Below, piece by piece: positions 17,799-27,736 of a stretch of 33,789 nt of DNA (position 1 is its first letter; every line of letters starts with the position of its first letter). Both the position numbers and the translations under genes were made by a program. Below the pieces are notes generated by a model. The model searched no databases, was not told where the DNA came from, and saw nothing but the letters and a program-made list of their open reading frames with translations. Origin of the DNA: Candidatus Allocopromorpha excrementigallinarum (GTDB lineage: Bacteria > Bacillota > Clostridia > Peptostreptococcales > Anaerovoracaceae); the NCBI GenBank assembly GCA_018714925.1, contig DVMP01000087.1, positions 1-33,789 on the forward strand. The letters run 5' to 3'.

Positions 17799-17965
17799 CG
17801 GGTTTAACACTGTACAGGCCGCCTTTCGCGGTCAGACTGTGAAAGGCGGCGGCGGAGTGACAGAAAAGGAAACACGGGGAGGCGTGTTTCGCAGATAAGC
17901 CTTGAAGGGCTTGAAATATCAATCTTTAAGTTTCCAAAAAACGCAAAAAAGTTTCCGAAAAAAGC

Positions 17966-17994
17966 TTGCAAAAGATAAGGATATGTTATATACT
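17966..17994 (+). promoter_or_regulatory. Main promoter of the S10-spc-alpha cluster
   Basis: TTGCAA (17966-17971) - 17 bp - TATACT (17989-17994), preceded by three 6-nt A-tracts (17936-17963). Confidence 0.75.
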
Positions 17995-18000
17995 ACAAAG

Positions 18001-18270
18001 GCTTGTGTAAGGCGATGATGTGGGAAGTTACCTTGCTATAGGAGAATTTCCACTGAGAATTGTCCCCACATAAGATGGGGGCGAAGGGATTCGCTGACTT
18101 TTTGTTTTGTGAAAAACATAGGAAACACAGGACGGCGTGTGCGAAGCAGGCACAAGAGTGCGCACGCTCCGCAAAGCCTTGCGATTACACGCGAGGGGCG
18201 GGAAAAGAAAGCAGAGGAACCCCTTGTATAAGCATAGCGAAAACAGTACAGAAAAAATCAGGAGGATGAA
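18001..18270 (+). ncRNA. Candidate structured 5' leader RNA of the S10 operon
   Basis: ~270 nt between predicted transcription start and rpsJ; helices ATGTGGG/CCCACAT, CCC.CAT/ATG.GGG, GCGAA/TTCGC + U-rich run, TGTTTT/AAAACA, GCGTGT/ACACGC, GCAC/GTGC. Confidence 0.45.
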
Positions 18271-18582
18271 ATGAGCGAATTACAGAAAATCAGAATTAAG
18301 CTTAAGGCTTACGATCACGCGCTTCTCGATCAGTCGGCAGCCAAGATAGTCGAGACAGCCAAGAAGACGGGCGCCGAGGTTTCGGGACCTATCCCTCTTC
18401 CTACGGAGAAGGAAGTGGTTACCATACTGAGAGCCGTTCACAAATACAAGGACTCAAGAGAGCAGTTTGAGCAGAGAACTCATAAGAGACTTATAGATAT
18501 TACCAGCGCCACGGCCAGGACTACAGACGCCCTTACAAAGCTGGATCTGCCGGCCGGCGTTGATATTGAAATCAAGTTATAA
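18271..18582 (+). CDS. rpsJ: 30S ribosomal protein S10
   Basis: [39 protein letters not shown]. Confidence 0.99.
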   Translation: MSELQKIRIKLKAYDHALLDQSAAKIVETAKKTGAEVSGPIPLPTEKEVVTILRAVHKYKDSREQFEQRTHKRLIDITSATARTTDALTKLDLPAGVDIEIKL

Positions 18583-18670
18583 TACCCGTTTATTTTAAAA
18601 GCGAAGGGAACTCCCTTAGAATGAGCCGGCCATGCGGCCTGCTCCGCTGTAAGAATCAAGGAGGATCAAT

Positions 18671-19309
18671 ATGAAGACCATATTAGGAAAGAAAGTGGGA
18701 ATGACACAGATCTTTACCGATGAGGGCGCGGTTGTTCCGGTAACGGTCATAGAGGCCGGACCGATGACTGTAACTCAGGTAAAGACGACAGAAACAGACG
18801 GATACAACGCCGTTCAGTTCGGATTTGAGGATGCCAAGCCTCAGAGGGTGAACAAGCCTATGACAGGGCACTTTGAGAAGGCCGGAGTCGCTCCGAAGAA
18901 GCATCTTGCGGAGTTCAGAACCGAAGAGGGCGAAGAATACCAGGTAGGACAGCAGATAACTGTCGCCGATTTTGAAGAAGGCGTAAAGCTGGACGTTACG
19001 GGAACGTCCAAGGGTAAAGGAACACAGGGCAACATCAAAAGGCACGGACATCACAGAGGCCCTATGAGCCACGGCTCAAAGCACAAGAGACTTGCCGGCG
19101 CCCTTGCCGCGGGCACCTATCCTTCCAGAGTATTCAAGGGCAACGCGGGTCCGGGAAGAATGGGACGCGAGACGGTAACCGTTCAGAACGTAACCCTGGT
19201 GAAAGTTATAGAAGAGAAGAACCTTATGCTTGTTAAAGGCGCTGTTCCGGGAAACAAGGGCGGAATAGTACGCGTTCAGTACGCGGTAAAGGGTCAGGAC
19301 GACAAATAG
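18671..19309 (+). CDS. rplC: 50S ribosomal protein L3
   Basis: [36 protein letters not shown]. Confidence 0.99.
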   Translation: MKTILGKKVGMTQIFTDEGAVVPVTVIEAGPMTVTQVKTTETDGYNAVQFGFEDAKPQRVNKPMTGHFEKAGVAPKKHLAEFRTEEGEEYQVGQQITVADFEEGVKLDVTGTSKGKGTQGNIKRHGHHRGPMSHGSKHKRLAGALAAGTYPSRVFKGNAGPGRMGRETVTVQNVTLVKVIEEKNLMLVKGAVPGNKGGIVRVQYAVKGQDDK

Positions 19310-19334
19310 ATGACTTCGGGAAGGAGGAAATAAA

Positions 19335-19958
19335 ATGGCAAAAGTGACAATGCTGAACATGGCGGGCAATGAAGCCGGCAGTATAGATTTAAAAGACGAG
19401 ATTTTCGGCATAGAGCCGAATCAGAACGCTGTACACGCGGTTGTAAAGAATATCCTTGCCAACAGAAGACAGGGAACGCAGTCAGCCAAGACGAGAGCCG
19501 AGGTAAGAGGCGGCGGAAGAAAGCCTTTCAGACAGAAGGGAACAGGCAGACACAGACAGGGAAGCTCCACGGATCCTTCACAGGTGGGAGGCGGAGTGGT
19601 ATTCGCTCCAAAGCCTAGGAGCTACAGATATTCACTTCCGAAGAAGCTCAGAAGACTGGCGATGCTGTCAGCTCTCTCTTCCAAGGTTGTTGAAAACGAG
19701 ATAATCGTTATGGACGAGATAAAGTTCGAAGAGCCTAAGACAAAGGAAATGATAAAGATGCTGGAAAACGTGAAGGCCGGGAAAAAGGCTCTCATTATAA
19801 CGGCGGAAAAGGATTACAACGTAATGAAGTCGGCCGCCAATATTCCGGGAGTTATGACAGCCATGGTAACCACCATGAACGTATACGATATAATCAACCA
19901 CGGCAGCTTTATCGTAACAAAGGATGCTGTAGAGAAGATAGAGGAGGTGTACTCATAA
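19335..19958 (+). CDS. rplD: 50S ribosomal protein L4
   Basis: [34 protein letters not shown]. Confidence 0.99.
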   Translation: MAKVTMLNMAGNEAGSIDLKDEIFGIEPNQNAVHAVVKNILANRRQGTQSAKTRAEVRGGGRKPFRQKGTGRHRQGSSTDPSQVGGGVVFAPKPRSYRYSLPKKLRRLAMLSALSSKVVENEIIVMDEIKFEEPKTKEMIKMLENVKAGKKALIITAEKDYNVMKSAANIPGVMTAMVTTMNVYDIINHGSFIVTKDAVEKIEEVYS

Positions 19959-20248
19959 TGAAAACGCCTTACGATGTAATAATAAAGCCTGTTATCTCTG
20001 AAAAGAGCATGGAAGACGCTCAGGCAAAAAAATACACATTCAAGGTGGCGGTAGACGCCAATAAGACGGAAGTGAAGAACGCCGTTGAAGAGATCTTCGA
20101 TGTTGAAGTGAAGAAAGTAAACATCATGAACGTTGTAGGAAAGAAAAAGAGAATGGGAAGATACGTAGGCATGACTGCCGCGAGCAAAAAAGCCATTGTG
20201 ACCCTTACGGAAAAGAGTAAGGAAATCGAATTCTTCCAGAGTCTGTAA
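19958..20248 (+). CDS. rplW: 50S ribosomal protein L23
   Basis: [39 protein letters not shown] overlap with rplD. Confidence 0.99.
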   Translation: MKTPYDVIIKPVISEKSMEDAQAKKYTFKVAVDANKTEVKNAVEEIFDVEVKKVNIMNVVGKKKRMGRYVGMTAASKKAIVTLTEKSKEIEFFQSL

Positions 20249-20266
20249 TATAGGAGGTAGGAAACC

Positions 20267-21100
20267 ATGGGAATTAAAAAATACAATCCGACAACTCCGG
20301 GTCTTCGAGGCATGACGGTTTCTACATTTGAAGAGATCACAACCGATACTCCCGAGAAGTCCCTTACGGTCACTCTTAAAAAGCACTCGGGAAGAAACTC
20401 CAGAGGCAAAATAACCGTAAGACACAGAGGCGGCGGATACAGACCTAAGTACAGGATCATAGATTTCAAAAGAGATAAGGACGGCGTACCGGGCAGAGTC
20501 GCCACAATCGAGTACGATCCCAACAGAAGCGCCAACATCGCTCTGATAAATTACGCCGACGGCGAAAAGAGATATATAATCGCCCCTAACAGACTGACGG
20601 TGGGAGACGTAATAGAGTCCGGAGCCGCTGCCGATATTAAAACAGGCAACGCCCTTCCTCTCGCCAACATACCTGTAGGTACGATTATTCACAACATAGA
20701 GCTTAAGCCGGGCAAGGGCGGACAGATGGTAAGATCCGCCGGAAACGGCGCTCAGCTCATGGCCAAGGAGGGAGAGTTCGCTCAGGTGAGACTTCCTTCC
20801 GGAGAGGTGAGAAAGGTGAGAATCCAGTGCAGAGCCACCATTGGAGAGGTTGGCAACCTGGATCATCAGAATATACAGATCGGTAAAGCCGGACGAAAGA
20901 GACACATGGGAATAAGGCCGACAGTAAGAGGCTCCGTAATGAACCCTAACGATCACCCTCACGGAGGCGGTGAAGGAAAGGCCGGAATAGGCCGTGTAAG
21001 CCCTGTAACCCCTTGGGGCAAGCCGGCTCTCGGATATAAGACGAGAAAGAAAAAGAAGGCATCTGATAAATATATCGTAAAGAGAAGAAACGAAAAATAA
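20267..21100 (+). CDS. rplB: 50S ribosomal protein L2
   Basis: [34 protein letters not shown]. Confidence 0.99.
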   Translation: MGIKKYNPTTPGLRGMTVSTFEEITTDTPEKSLTVTLKKHSGRNSRGKITVRHRGGGYRPKYRIIDFKRDKDGVPGRVATIEYDPNRSANIALINYADGEKRYIIAPNRLTVGDVIESGAAADIKTGNALPLANIPVGTIIHNIELKPGKGGQMVRSAGNGAQLMAKEGEFAQVRLPSGEVRKVRIQCRATIGEVGNLDHQNIQIGKAGRKRHMGIRPTVRGSVMNPNDHPHGGGEGKAGIGRVSPVTPWGKPALGYKTRKKKKASDKYIVKRRNEK

Positions 21101-21117
21101 AGGAAGGAGCATGAACA

Positions 21118-21390
21118 ATGGGAAGATCGGTTAAAAAAGGCCCTTTCGTAAACGCCAAGCTGCTCAAGGCCATTGAAGAGATGAACGCGGCCAACGATAA
21201 AAAGGTAATAAAAACATGGTCAAGACCATCGACAATATTCCCGCAGATGGTGGGACATACCATAGCGGTGCACGACGGAAGAAAGCATGTGCCTGTATAT
21301 ATAACGGAAGACATGGTGGGTCACAGACTCGGAGAGTTTGCTCCGACGAGAACCTACAGAGGTCATGCCGCGGATAAGAAGACGAAGTAA
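21118..21390 (+). CDS. rpsS: 30S ribosomal protein S19
   Basis: [39 protein letters not shown]. Confidence 0.99.
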   Translation: MGRSVKKGPFVNAKLLKAIEEMNAANDKKVIKTWSRPSTIFPQMVGHTIAVHDGRKHVPVYITEDMVGHRLGEFAPTRTYRGHAADKKTK

Positions 21391-21405
21391 GAAAGGAGAT
21401 AAAAA

Positions 21406-21738
21406 ATGGAAGCAAAAGCAATTGCGAAATATGTAAGAATGTCTCCGATCAAGCTGAAGCCGGTTGCCGACCTGGTAAGAGGCAAGGACTTAGACGAGGC
21501 ATTGAATATTTTGAAGTTCACTCCGGGAAAGGGAGCTGAAATAGTTGAAAAGGTTGTAAAATCAGCCGCCGCCAACGCCGACGTAAAGGAAATGAACACC
21601 GACAACCTTTATGTAGCGGAAGTTTACGCTCATCAGGGACCGACTATGAAAAGATGGAGAGCGGGAGCGCAGGGCAGAGCATCGATAATTCTCAAGAGAA
21701 GCAGCCACGTAGGCGTTACGCTTAAGGAAAAGAATTAA
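21406..21738 (+). CDS. rplV: 50S ribosomal protein L22
   Basis: EAKAIAKYVRMSPIKLKPVADLVRGK. Confidence 0.99.
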   Translation: MEAKAIAKYVRMSPIKLKPVADLVRGKDLDEALNILKFTPGKGAEIVEKVVKSAAANADVKEMNTDNLYVAEVYAHQGPTMKRWRAGAQGRASIILKRSSHVGVTLKEKN

Positions 21739-21756
21739 GGATAGGAGGTTCGATTA

Positions 21757-22671
21757 ATGGGTCAGAAAGTAAGTCCTCACGGACTGAGAGTAGGCGTAAT
21801 AAAAGACTGGGATTCAAAATGGTACGCGGACAAAAACAAGTTTGCCGACTACCTTATTGAAGATAATAAAGTAAGAGAATTTGTAAAGAAAAAGCTCTAC
21901 GCCGCGGGAGTATCGAAGATTCTTCTGGAAAGAGCGGCTGAAAACAAGCTGAAGGTTATAGTTTTGACAGCAAAGCCGGGTATGGTAATCGGAAGATCCG
22001 GAACAGGCATCGACGATTTAAAATCCGAGCTTGAGAAGCTGACAGGCAAGACTATTATCATAGATATAAAGGAAGTAAGAAGGTCCGAGCTCGACGCTCA
22101 GCTTACGGCTGAAAGCATAGCTCAGGCTCTGGAAAGAAGGGTTTCCTTCAGAAGAGCCATGAAGCAGGCCATAGGAAGAACCATGAAAGCCGGCGCCAAG
22201 GGAATAAAGGTTCTTACTTCCGGAAGACTTGGCGGAGCGGAAATCGCCAGATCGGAAAAATACAGTGAAGGAAACGTTCCTCTTCATACACTCAGAGCCG
22301 ATATAGACTACGGATTCGCTGAAGCTGACACTACTTACGGAAAGCTGGGCGTAAAGGTGTGGATAAACCACGGAGAGATTCTCGACAAGGGCCTCAAGAG
22401 CGCTGTGCCTGAAGAAAAAGAAGGCAGAAGAGACGGCAAGAAGAGAAGAGACGACAGAAGAGGCAGAAGAGACGGAGAAAGAAGACCTAGAAGAGACGAC
22501 AGAAGAAACGACAGGAACGAAGCGGCTCCTAAGGCGGCCAATGTAAGAATCAGAAAGAAGAAGGAAGAGCCGGCTAAGGAGGCTGCGGAAGCTGCAGCGG
22601 AAGCACAGGTTGAAGAAGCTCAGTCCACGGCGGGAGCAGAGGCTGCCGCGGAGGCAAAGACTGAAGAATAG
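21757..22671 (+). CDS. rpsC: 30S ribosomal protein S3 with long charged C-terminal extension
   Basis: [35 protein letters not shown]; tail [37 protein letters not shown]... Confidence 0.98.
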   Translation: MGQKVSPHGLRVGVIKDWDSKWYADKNKFADYLIEDNKVREFVKKKLYAAGVSKILLERAAENKLKVIVLTAKPGMVIGRSGTGIDDLKSELEKLTGKTIIIDIKEVRRSELDAQLTAESIAQALERRVSFRRAMKQAIGRTMKAGAKGIKVLTSGRLGGAEIARSEKYSEGNVPLHTLRADIDYGFAEADTTYGKLGVKVWINHGEILDKGLKSAVPEEKEGRRDGKKRRDDRRGRRDGERRPRRDDRRNDRNEAAPKAANVRIRKKKEEPAKEAAEAAAEAQVEEAQSTAGAEAAAEAKTEE

Positions 22672-22690
22672 ACAAAGGAGGATACGCATC

Positions 22691-23125
22691 ATGTTAATGC
22701 CAAAGCGTGTAAAGCGCAGAAGAGTCCACAGAGGCAGAATGAAGGGCAAGGCAACGAGAGGCAACACCATAACATACGGTGAATACGGCCTTGAGGCAGT
22801 TGAATGCGGCTGGATAACATCAAACCAGATCGAAGCGGCCAGAATCGCCATGACGAGATCTGTTAAAAGAGGCGGTAAGGTATATATAAAGATCTTCCCT
22901 CACAAATCGGTAACCAAGAAGCCTGCGGAAGTACGTATGGGTTCCGGTAAAGGTGCGCCAGAGTACTGGGTAGCGGTAGTAAAGCCGGGCAGGATAATGT
23001 TCGAAATAGAAGGAGTTACAGAGGCTCAGGCGAGAGAGGCCATGAGACTTGCGGCGCATAAGCTGCCTGTAAAGTGTAAATTTGCCATCAAAGGCGACGA
23101 AGCAGCAAAGGGTGGTGAAGCATAA
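22691..23125 (+). CDS. rplP: 50S ribosomal protein L16
   Basis: [21 protein letters not shown]; the ORF-track start (22610) lies inside the rpsC tail; ATG 22691 preceded by AAAGGAGG. Confidence 0.98.
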   Translation: MLMPKRVKRRRVHRGRMKGKATRGNTITYGEYGLEAVECGWITSNQIEAARIAMTRSVKRGGKVYIKIFPHKSVTKKPAEVRMGSGKGAPEYWVAVVKPGRIMFEIEGVTEAQAREAMRLAAHKLPVKCKFAIKGDEAAKGGEA

Positions 23126-23328
23126 TGGAATTAAAGAAAATGAGAGAAATGTCGGAAGCTGAACTGAACGCGGAACTGATAAAGATGAAAAAGGATCTTT
23201 TCAATCTCAGGTTCCAGCACGTTACCGGACAGCTGGAAAACCCTATAAAGATGAGGGAAACAAAGAGAGATATCGCGCGAGTTAAAACCATTATAAGAGA
23301 AAAAGAGCTGGCAAGGGCTCAAGGCTAA
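23125..23328 (+). CDS. rpmC: 50S ribosomal protein L29
   Basis: LKKMREMSEAELNAELIKMKKDLFNLRFQHVTGQLENP. Confidence 0.98.
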   Translation: MELKKMREMSEAELNAELIKMKKDLFNLRFQHVTGQLENPIKMRETKRDIARVKTIIREKELARAQG

Positions 23329-23346
23329 CGGAAAGGAGGATGTATT

Positions 23347-23607
23347 ATGGCAGTTGAGAGAAACAGAAGAAAGACAAGAGTCGGCATGGTAATAAGCGAC
23401 AAAATGGATAAGACGATTGTCGTAGCGGTTGAAGACTTCGTAAGACATTCCCTTTACGGAAAAGCTGTAAAGAGAACAAAGAAGGTCAAGGCTCACGATG
23501 AGAACAACGAATGCGCCATAGGCGACAAGGTCAGAATAATGGAGACGAGACCTCTGTCAAAGGATAAGAGATGGAGACTTGTCAATATAGTTGAGAAGGT
23601 TAAGTAA
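23347..23607 (+). CDS. rpsQ: 30S ribosomal protein S17
   Basis: [43 protein letters not shown]. Confidence 0.98.
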   Translation: MAVERNRRKTRVGMVISDKMDKTIVVAVEDFVRHSLYGKAVKRTKKVKAHDENNECAIGDKVRIMETRPLSKDKRWRLVNIVEKVK

Positions 23608-23622
23608 AGGAGGCACCTGTCA

Positions 23623-23991
23623 ATGATTCAGACTGAAACAAGATTAAAGGTAGCTGACAACTCCGGGGCCAAAGAACTTTTATGTATACGTATACTGGGA
23701 GGCACAAGCCGCCAGTACGCCAATATCGGGGACGTTATAGTCTGCGCTGTTAAGGACGCCACCCCGGGCGGAGTTGTGAAGAAAAGCGAAGTAGTCAGAG
23801 CCGTTGTGGTTAGAACAAAGCATGGTGCCAGAAGAGTTGACGGCAGCTATGTGAAGTTTGACCAGAACGCGGCGGTAATAATAAAAGAAGATATGCAGCC
23901 AGTGGGAACCCGTATTTTCGGACCTGTAGCCAGAGAGCTGAGAGAAAAGGGCTTCATGAAGATAGTATCCCTGGCTCCGGAAGTATTATAG
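23623..23991 (+). CDS. rplN: 50S ribosomal protein L14
   Basis: [27 protein letters not shown]. Confidence 0.99.
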   Translation: MIQTETRLKVADNSGAKELLCIRILGGTSRQYANIGDVIVCAVKDATPGGVVKKSEVVRAVVVRTKHGARRVDGSYVKFDQNAAVIIKEDMQPVGTRIFGPVARELREKGFMKIVSLAPEVL

Positions 23992-24003
23992 GAGGTGCAG
24001 GAG

Positions 24004-24309
24004 ATGAAGATCAGAAAAGACGACACTGTAATAGTACTTGCCGGAAAAGACAAGGGAAAAACCGGCAAGGTCCTTAAGGCAATGCCTAAGGAAGGAAGAG
24101 TCATAGTAGAGGGAGTCAACGTTCAGACAAAGCATCAGAAGCAGACTCAGAAGGCTGCCGCTGAAATAAAGCATCAGGAAGGCCCTATAGATATATCCAA
24201 CGTGATGTACTATGACACTAAGGAAAAAGCTCCTACAAGGATAGGATACAAAATAGAAAACGGCAAGAAGGTCAGAGTTTCAAAGAAGACCGGAGCCGTA
24301 ATAGACTAG
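24004..24309 (+). CDS. rplX: 50S ribosomal protein L24
   Basis: [28 protein letters not shown] 24004 with GGAGG 8 nt upstream preferred over GTG 23995. Confidence 0.98.
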   Translation: MKIRKDDTVIVLAGKDKGKTGKVLKAMPKEGRVIVEGVNVQTKHQKQTQKAAAEIKHQEGPIDISNVMYYDTKEKAPTRIGYKIENGKKVRVSKKTGAVID

Positions 24310-24326
24310 GAAAGGAGGAGACGGTT

Positions 24327-24869
24327 TTGACAGCAAGATTGAGAGAACTTTACAAGAACGACGTGTTCCCGTCGCTGATGGAACAGTTTAAATACGAGAA
24401 TACCATGCAGGTGCCTAAGCTGGAAAAGGTAACGCTTAACATGGGGCTCGGAGAGGCGAAGGAAAACGCCAAGATCATGGAAAGCGCCATTGAGGAGATA
24501 AGCCTTATAACAGGTCAGAGACCTGTGGTTACAAAGGCTAAGAAGTCCATAGCCAACTTCAAGGTGAGACAGGGAATGCCTGTAGGCGCCAAGGTCACCT
24601 TAAGAGGCGAAAACATGTACTACTTTATTGACAAGCTTTTCAACATCGCTCTTCCGAGAGTAAGAGACTTTAAGGGAGTAAGCAGGAATTCCTTTGACGG
24701 AAGAGGAAACTACTCCATGGGCATAAAGGAACAGCTTATATTCCCTGAGATAAACTACGATAAGGTAGACACCATAAAGGGAATGAACATCGTGTTCACT
24801 ACCACTGCCAGGACAGACGAAGAAGCGGCGGCGCTGCTGGCCGGTCTCGGTCTGCCGTTTGAAAAGTAA
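24327..24869 (+). CDS. rplE: 50S ribosomal protein L5 (TTG start)
   Basis: [40 protein letters not shown]. Confidence 0.98.
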   Translation: MTARLRELYKNDVFPSLMEQFKYENTMQVPKLEKVTLNMGLGEAKENAKIMESAIEEISLITGQRPVVTKAKKSIANFKVRQGMPVGAKVTLRGENMYYFIDKLFNIALPRVRDFKGVSRNSFDGRGNYSMGIKEQLIFPEINYDKVDTIKGMNIVFTTTARTDEEAAALLAGLGLPFEK

Positions 24870-24910
24870 TTTTGCGTGGCTGATAAGCCTTAGAATAACA
24901 GGAGGTTATA

Positions 24911-25096
24911 ATGGCAAAGACATCTCTTAAAGTAAAGCAGCAGAGAAAACCAAAGTTTTCAACACGAGCGTATACGAGATGCAGGATCTGCGGAAGACCC
25001 CACTCGGTACTTAGAAAATACGGAATATGCCGTATATGCTTCAGAGAGCTGGCCTACAAGGGAGAAATTCCCGGCGTAAAAAAGGCTTCATGGTAG
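24911..25096 (+). CDS. rpsN: 30S ribosomal protein S14 type Z (zinc-ribbon)
   Basis: 61 aa; [25 protein letters not shown]. Confidence 0.98.
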   Translation: MAKTSLKVKQQRKPKFSTRAYTRCRICGRPHSVLRKYGICRICFRELAYKGEIPGVKKASW

Positions 25097-25144
25097 AAAG
25101 ACTTTGGAAAGCTGTAATTTTAAGTTAAAACCACTATCCGTTAA

Positions 25145-25193
25145 GCGGCCCCTTCCGGCTGCGAAAGCAGTTTATGGATAACAGGCTGAACTG
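25145..25193 (+). promoter_or_regulatory. Candidate structured intergenic RNA between rpsN and rpsH
   Basis: GCGGCC/GGCTGC, CTGC-GAAA-GCAG (25159-25170), CAGTT/AACTG. Confidence 0.35.
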
Positions 25194-25214
25194 GCGGAGG
25201 AAGGAGAGATAATC

Positions 25215-25613
25215 ATGACAATGACAGATCCTATCGCGGATATGCTGACCAGAATAAGAAACGCGAACACCGCGGGTCATCCTACAGTTGATATACCCGC
25301 GTCAAAGATGAAAAAGTCCATTGCCGGAATCCTTAAAGAGGAAGGCTATATCGAGGACTTCAAGGTGACAGACGATAACAAGCAGGGCATGATCACGGTT
25401 ACTATGAAATACGGCCCTGATAAGGAAAGAGTAATCAGCGGCATAAGAAAAATATCAAAGCCGGGTCTCAAGTCCTACGCAAAGGCCAATGAGATTCCGA
25501 GAGTCCTCGGCGGTCTGGGAGTCGCTATAATATCCACTTCAAAGGGAGTTATAAGCGATAAGGAGGCCAGAAAGCTGGGAGTCGGCGGCGAAGTTATATG
25601 TTATGTATGGTAG
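25215..25613 (+). CDS. rpsH: 30S ribosomal protein S8
   Basis: [22 protein letters not shown]. Confidence 0.99.
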   Translation: MTMTDPIADMLTRIRNANTAGHPTVDIPASKMKKSIAGILKEEGYIEDFKVTDDNKQGMITVTMKYGPDKERVISGIRKISKPGLKSYAKANEIPRVLGGLGVAIISTSKGVISDKEARKLGVGGEVICYVW

Positions 25614-25625
25614 GAGGATGAAAGA

Positions 25626-26174
25626 ATGTCAAGAATAGGTATAAAACCAATAACTCTTCCTGCCGGAGTAGAGGTCAGGGTAGACGAAAACAACATAGTT
25701 TACGTAAAGGGACCTAAAGGCCAGCTGCAGGAAAAGGTAAGCAATTTATTGAAGGTGGAAAACAAGGATAACGTAGTAACGGTAACAAGGGACGGCGATG
25801 ACGCCGAAAAGAGATCTCAGCACGGACTGGCGAGAACTCTCATAAACAACATGGTTATCGGAGTTACGGAAGGCTATGAGAAAAAGCTTGAGCTGGTAGG
25901 CGTCGGATATAAAGCCGAGAAAAAGGGGAAGAAGCTGGTTCTCAACCTGGGCTTTTCACACCCTATAGAGCTTGAGGATCCGGAAGGAATAACCACGGAA
26001 GCTCCTGACGCCAATACAGTCATAGTTAAGGGAATAGATAAGGCGAAGGTCGGAAACTACGCTGCGGACATAAGAGCCTTCAGAAAACCTGAACCGTATA
26101 AGGGCAAGGGTATCAAGTACGAGGGCGAGTACATCCGCAGAAAAGAAGGTAAAACCGGAGTTTCGGCATCATAA
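25626..26174 (+). CDS. rplF: 50S ribosomal protein L6
   Basis: [43 protein letters not shown]. Confidence 0.99.
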   Translation: MSRIGIKPITLPAGVEVRVDENNIVYVKGPKGQLQEKVSNLLKVENKDNVVTVTRDGDDAEKRSQHGLARTLINNMVIGVTEGYEKKLELVGVGYKAEKKGKKLVLNLGFSHPIELEDPEGITTEAPDANTVIVKGIDKAKVGNYAADIRAFRKPEPYKGKGIKYEGEYIRRKEGKTGVSAS

Positions 26175-26195
26175 TAAAGAAAGGAGTAGAGGAAA

Positions 26196-26561
26196 ATGGC
26201 TAAAGAAAGCAGAAATGATAGACGTGTCGCGAGACACCAGAGGATCAGAAGACACCTTCACGGCACTCCTGAGAAGCCTAGACTTTGCGTTTTCAGAAGC
26301 AATAAGAACATTTCAGTTCAGATTATCGACGACGTAAACGGAGTTACACTTGCTTCAGCATCGACTATAGATAAGGAATTAAAATCAGAAATCAAAAACG
26401 GCGGCAACAGGGAAGCGGCTAAAGCAGTAGGAGAAGCTATCGCAAAGAGAGCGCTGGACAAGGGAATCAAAGAGGTTACCTTTGACAGAGGCGGGTTCCT
26501 CTATCACGGAAGAGTTAAGGAGCTTGCTGACAGCGCCCGTGAAGCAGGGTTGGAATTCTAA
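26196..26561 (+). CDS. rplR: 50S ribosomal protein L18
   Basis: [31 protein letters not shown]. Confidence 0.99.
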   Translation: MAKESRNDRRVARHQRIRRHLHGTPEKPRLCVFRSNKNISVQIIDDVNGVTLASASTIDKELKSEIKNGGNREAAKAVGEAIAKRALDKGIKEVTFDRGGFLYHGRVKELADSAREAGLEF

Positions 26562-26576
26562 CAGGAGGTAAGTTGA

Positions 26577-27080
26577 ATGCGAAATACTATAGATGCGTCA
26601 AAGCTTGACTTAAACGAAACTATCGTAAGCATCAGACGTGTTGCCAAAACCGTTAAGGGCGGCAGAAACATGAGATTCAGCGTTACGGTAGTTGTAGGCG
26701 ACGGCGAAGGCCATGTGGGAGTTGGCCTCGGAAAAGCTCAGGAAATCCCTGAGGCCGTAAGAAAAGCTACGGAAGACGCCAAGAAAAATCTGATTTTTGT
26801 TCCTACTGTAGGAACAACCATTCCTCACAGAAACCTGGGAATCTTCGGAGCGGGAAGAGTCCTCCTCATGCCTGCCGCCCCGGGTACCGGAGTAATCGCC
26901 GGTTCATCGGTACGTACTGTGCTGGAGGCTGCCGGCATAAAGGATGTCAGAGCGAAATCAATAGGCTCCAACAATACGGGCAACATGGCCTACGCCACAA
27001 TGGAAGGGCTTAAGAGCCTTATGACCGTTGAGGAGGTAGCAAGAAAAAGAGGAAAGACTAAGGAAGAAATCTTAGGATAA
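26577..27080 (+). CDS. rpsE: 30S ribosomal protein S5
   Basis: [40 protein letters not shown]. Confidence 0.99.
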   Translation: MRNTIDASKLDLNETIVSIRRVAKTVKGGRNMRFSVTVVVGDGEGHVGVGLGKAQEIPEAVRKATEDAKKNLIFVPTVGTTIPHRNLGIFGAGRVLLMPAAPGTGVIAGSSVRTVLEAAGIKDVRAKSIGSNNTGNMAYATMEGLKSLMTVEEVARKRGKTKEEILG

Positions 27081-27093
27081 GGAGGAAGAAGCA

Positions 27094-27276
27094 ATGGCAA
27101 AGATGATAAAAGTCACATTGACGAAAAGTGTTATTGGCGCTTCCCCAAAGCAGAGAAAAGTTGTAGAAGCGTTAGGACTCAGAAAGATGCACCAGTCGGT
27201 TGAGCTTATAGATTCCCCTGTTACGAGAGGGGCGGTAAACAAGGTGTCGCATCTTCTGACTGTGGAAGAACTGTAG
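27094..27276 (+). CDS. rpmD: 50S ribosomal protein L30
   Basis: 60 aa; [27 protein letters not shown]. Confidence 0.98.
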   Translation: MAKMIKVTLTKSVIGASPKQRKVVEALGLRKMHQSVELIDSPVTRGAVNKVSHLLTVEEL

Positions 27277-27295
27277 ATGGGAGGTGCAGGACAAA

Positions 27296-27736
27296 ATGAA
27301 GCTCCATGAATTAAAAGCGGTTCCCGGCGCTACAAAGGCGCCGAAGAGAAAAGGCCGAGGCACCGCTACCGGTCAGGGAAAAACCGCCGGCAGAGGTATG
27401 AACGGCCAGAATTCCAGAAGCGGCGGCGGAGTGAGACCGGGATTTGAAGGCGGTCAGATGCCTCTTTACAGAAGAATCCCTAAGAGAGGATTCACCAATA
27501 TCTGGGCAACGGAATACACATGCTTTAACGTTGAAGATCTCAACAGATTTGACGAGGGAACAGTGGTTACTCCGCAGCTCCTCAAAGAGACAGGTATGGC
27601 TAAGCAGGTAAAAGACGGCATAAAGATTCTGGGAAACGGAAAGCTGGAAAAGAACCTGACTGTTCAGGCTCATAAATTCAGCAAGACCGCCGTAGAAAAA
27701 ATAGAATCTGCCGGGGGAAAGGCAGAGGTGATCTGA
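27296..27736 (+). CDS. rplO: 50S ribosomal protein L15
   Basis: [47 protein letters not shown] 27296 preferred over GTG 27284 by RBS placement. Confidence 0.98.
   Translation: MKLHELKAVPGATKAPKRKGRGTATGQGKTAGRGMNGQNSRSGGGVRPGFEGGQMPLYRRIPKRGFTNIWATEYTCFNVEDLNRFDEGTVVTPQLLKETGMAKQVKDGIKILGNGKLEKNLTVQAHKFSKTAVEKIESAGGKAEVI

Noticed and set aside
19814-21118. 434-aa minus-strand ORF opposite rplD-rplW-rplB
   Set aside because: It lies antisense to three certain ribosomal genes, has no recognisable domain, and is Ser/Tyr/Leu-rich as expected from AGA/GGA/ATA codons read backwards.
22610-22690. N-terminal extension of L16 ([16 protein letters not shown]...)
   Set aside because: An out-of-frame reading of the rpsC tail; ATG 22691 has a proper RBS and canonical L16 start.
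22018-22851. 277-aa minus-strand ORF opposite rpsC/rplP
   Set aside because: Low-complexity Ser/Leu/Phe product of the antisense AGA/GAC tract; no independent RBS or domain support.
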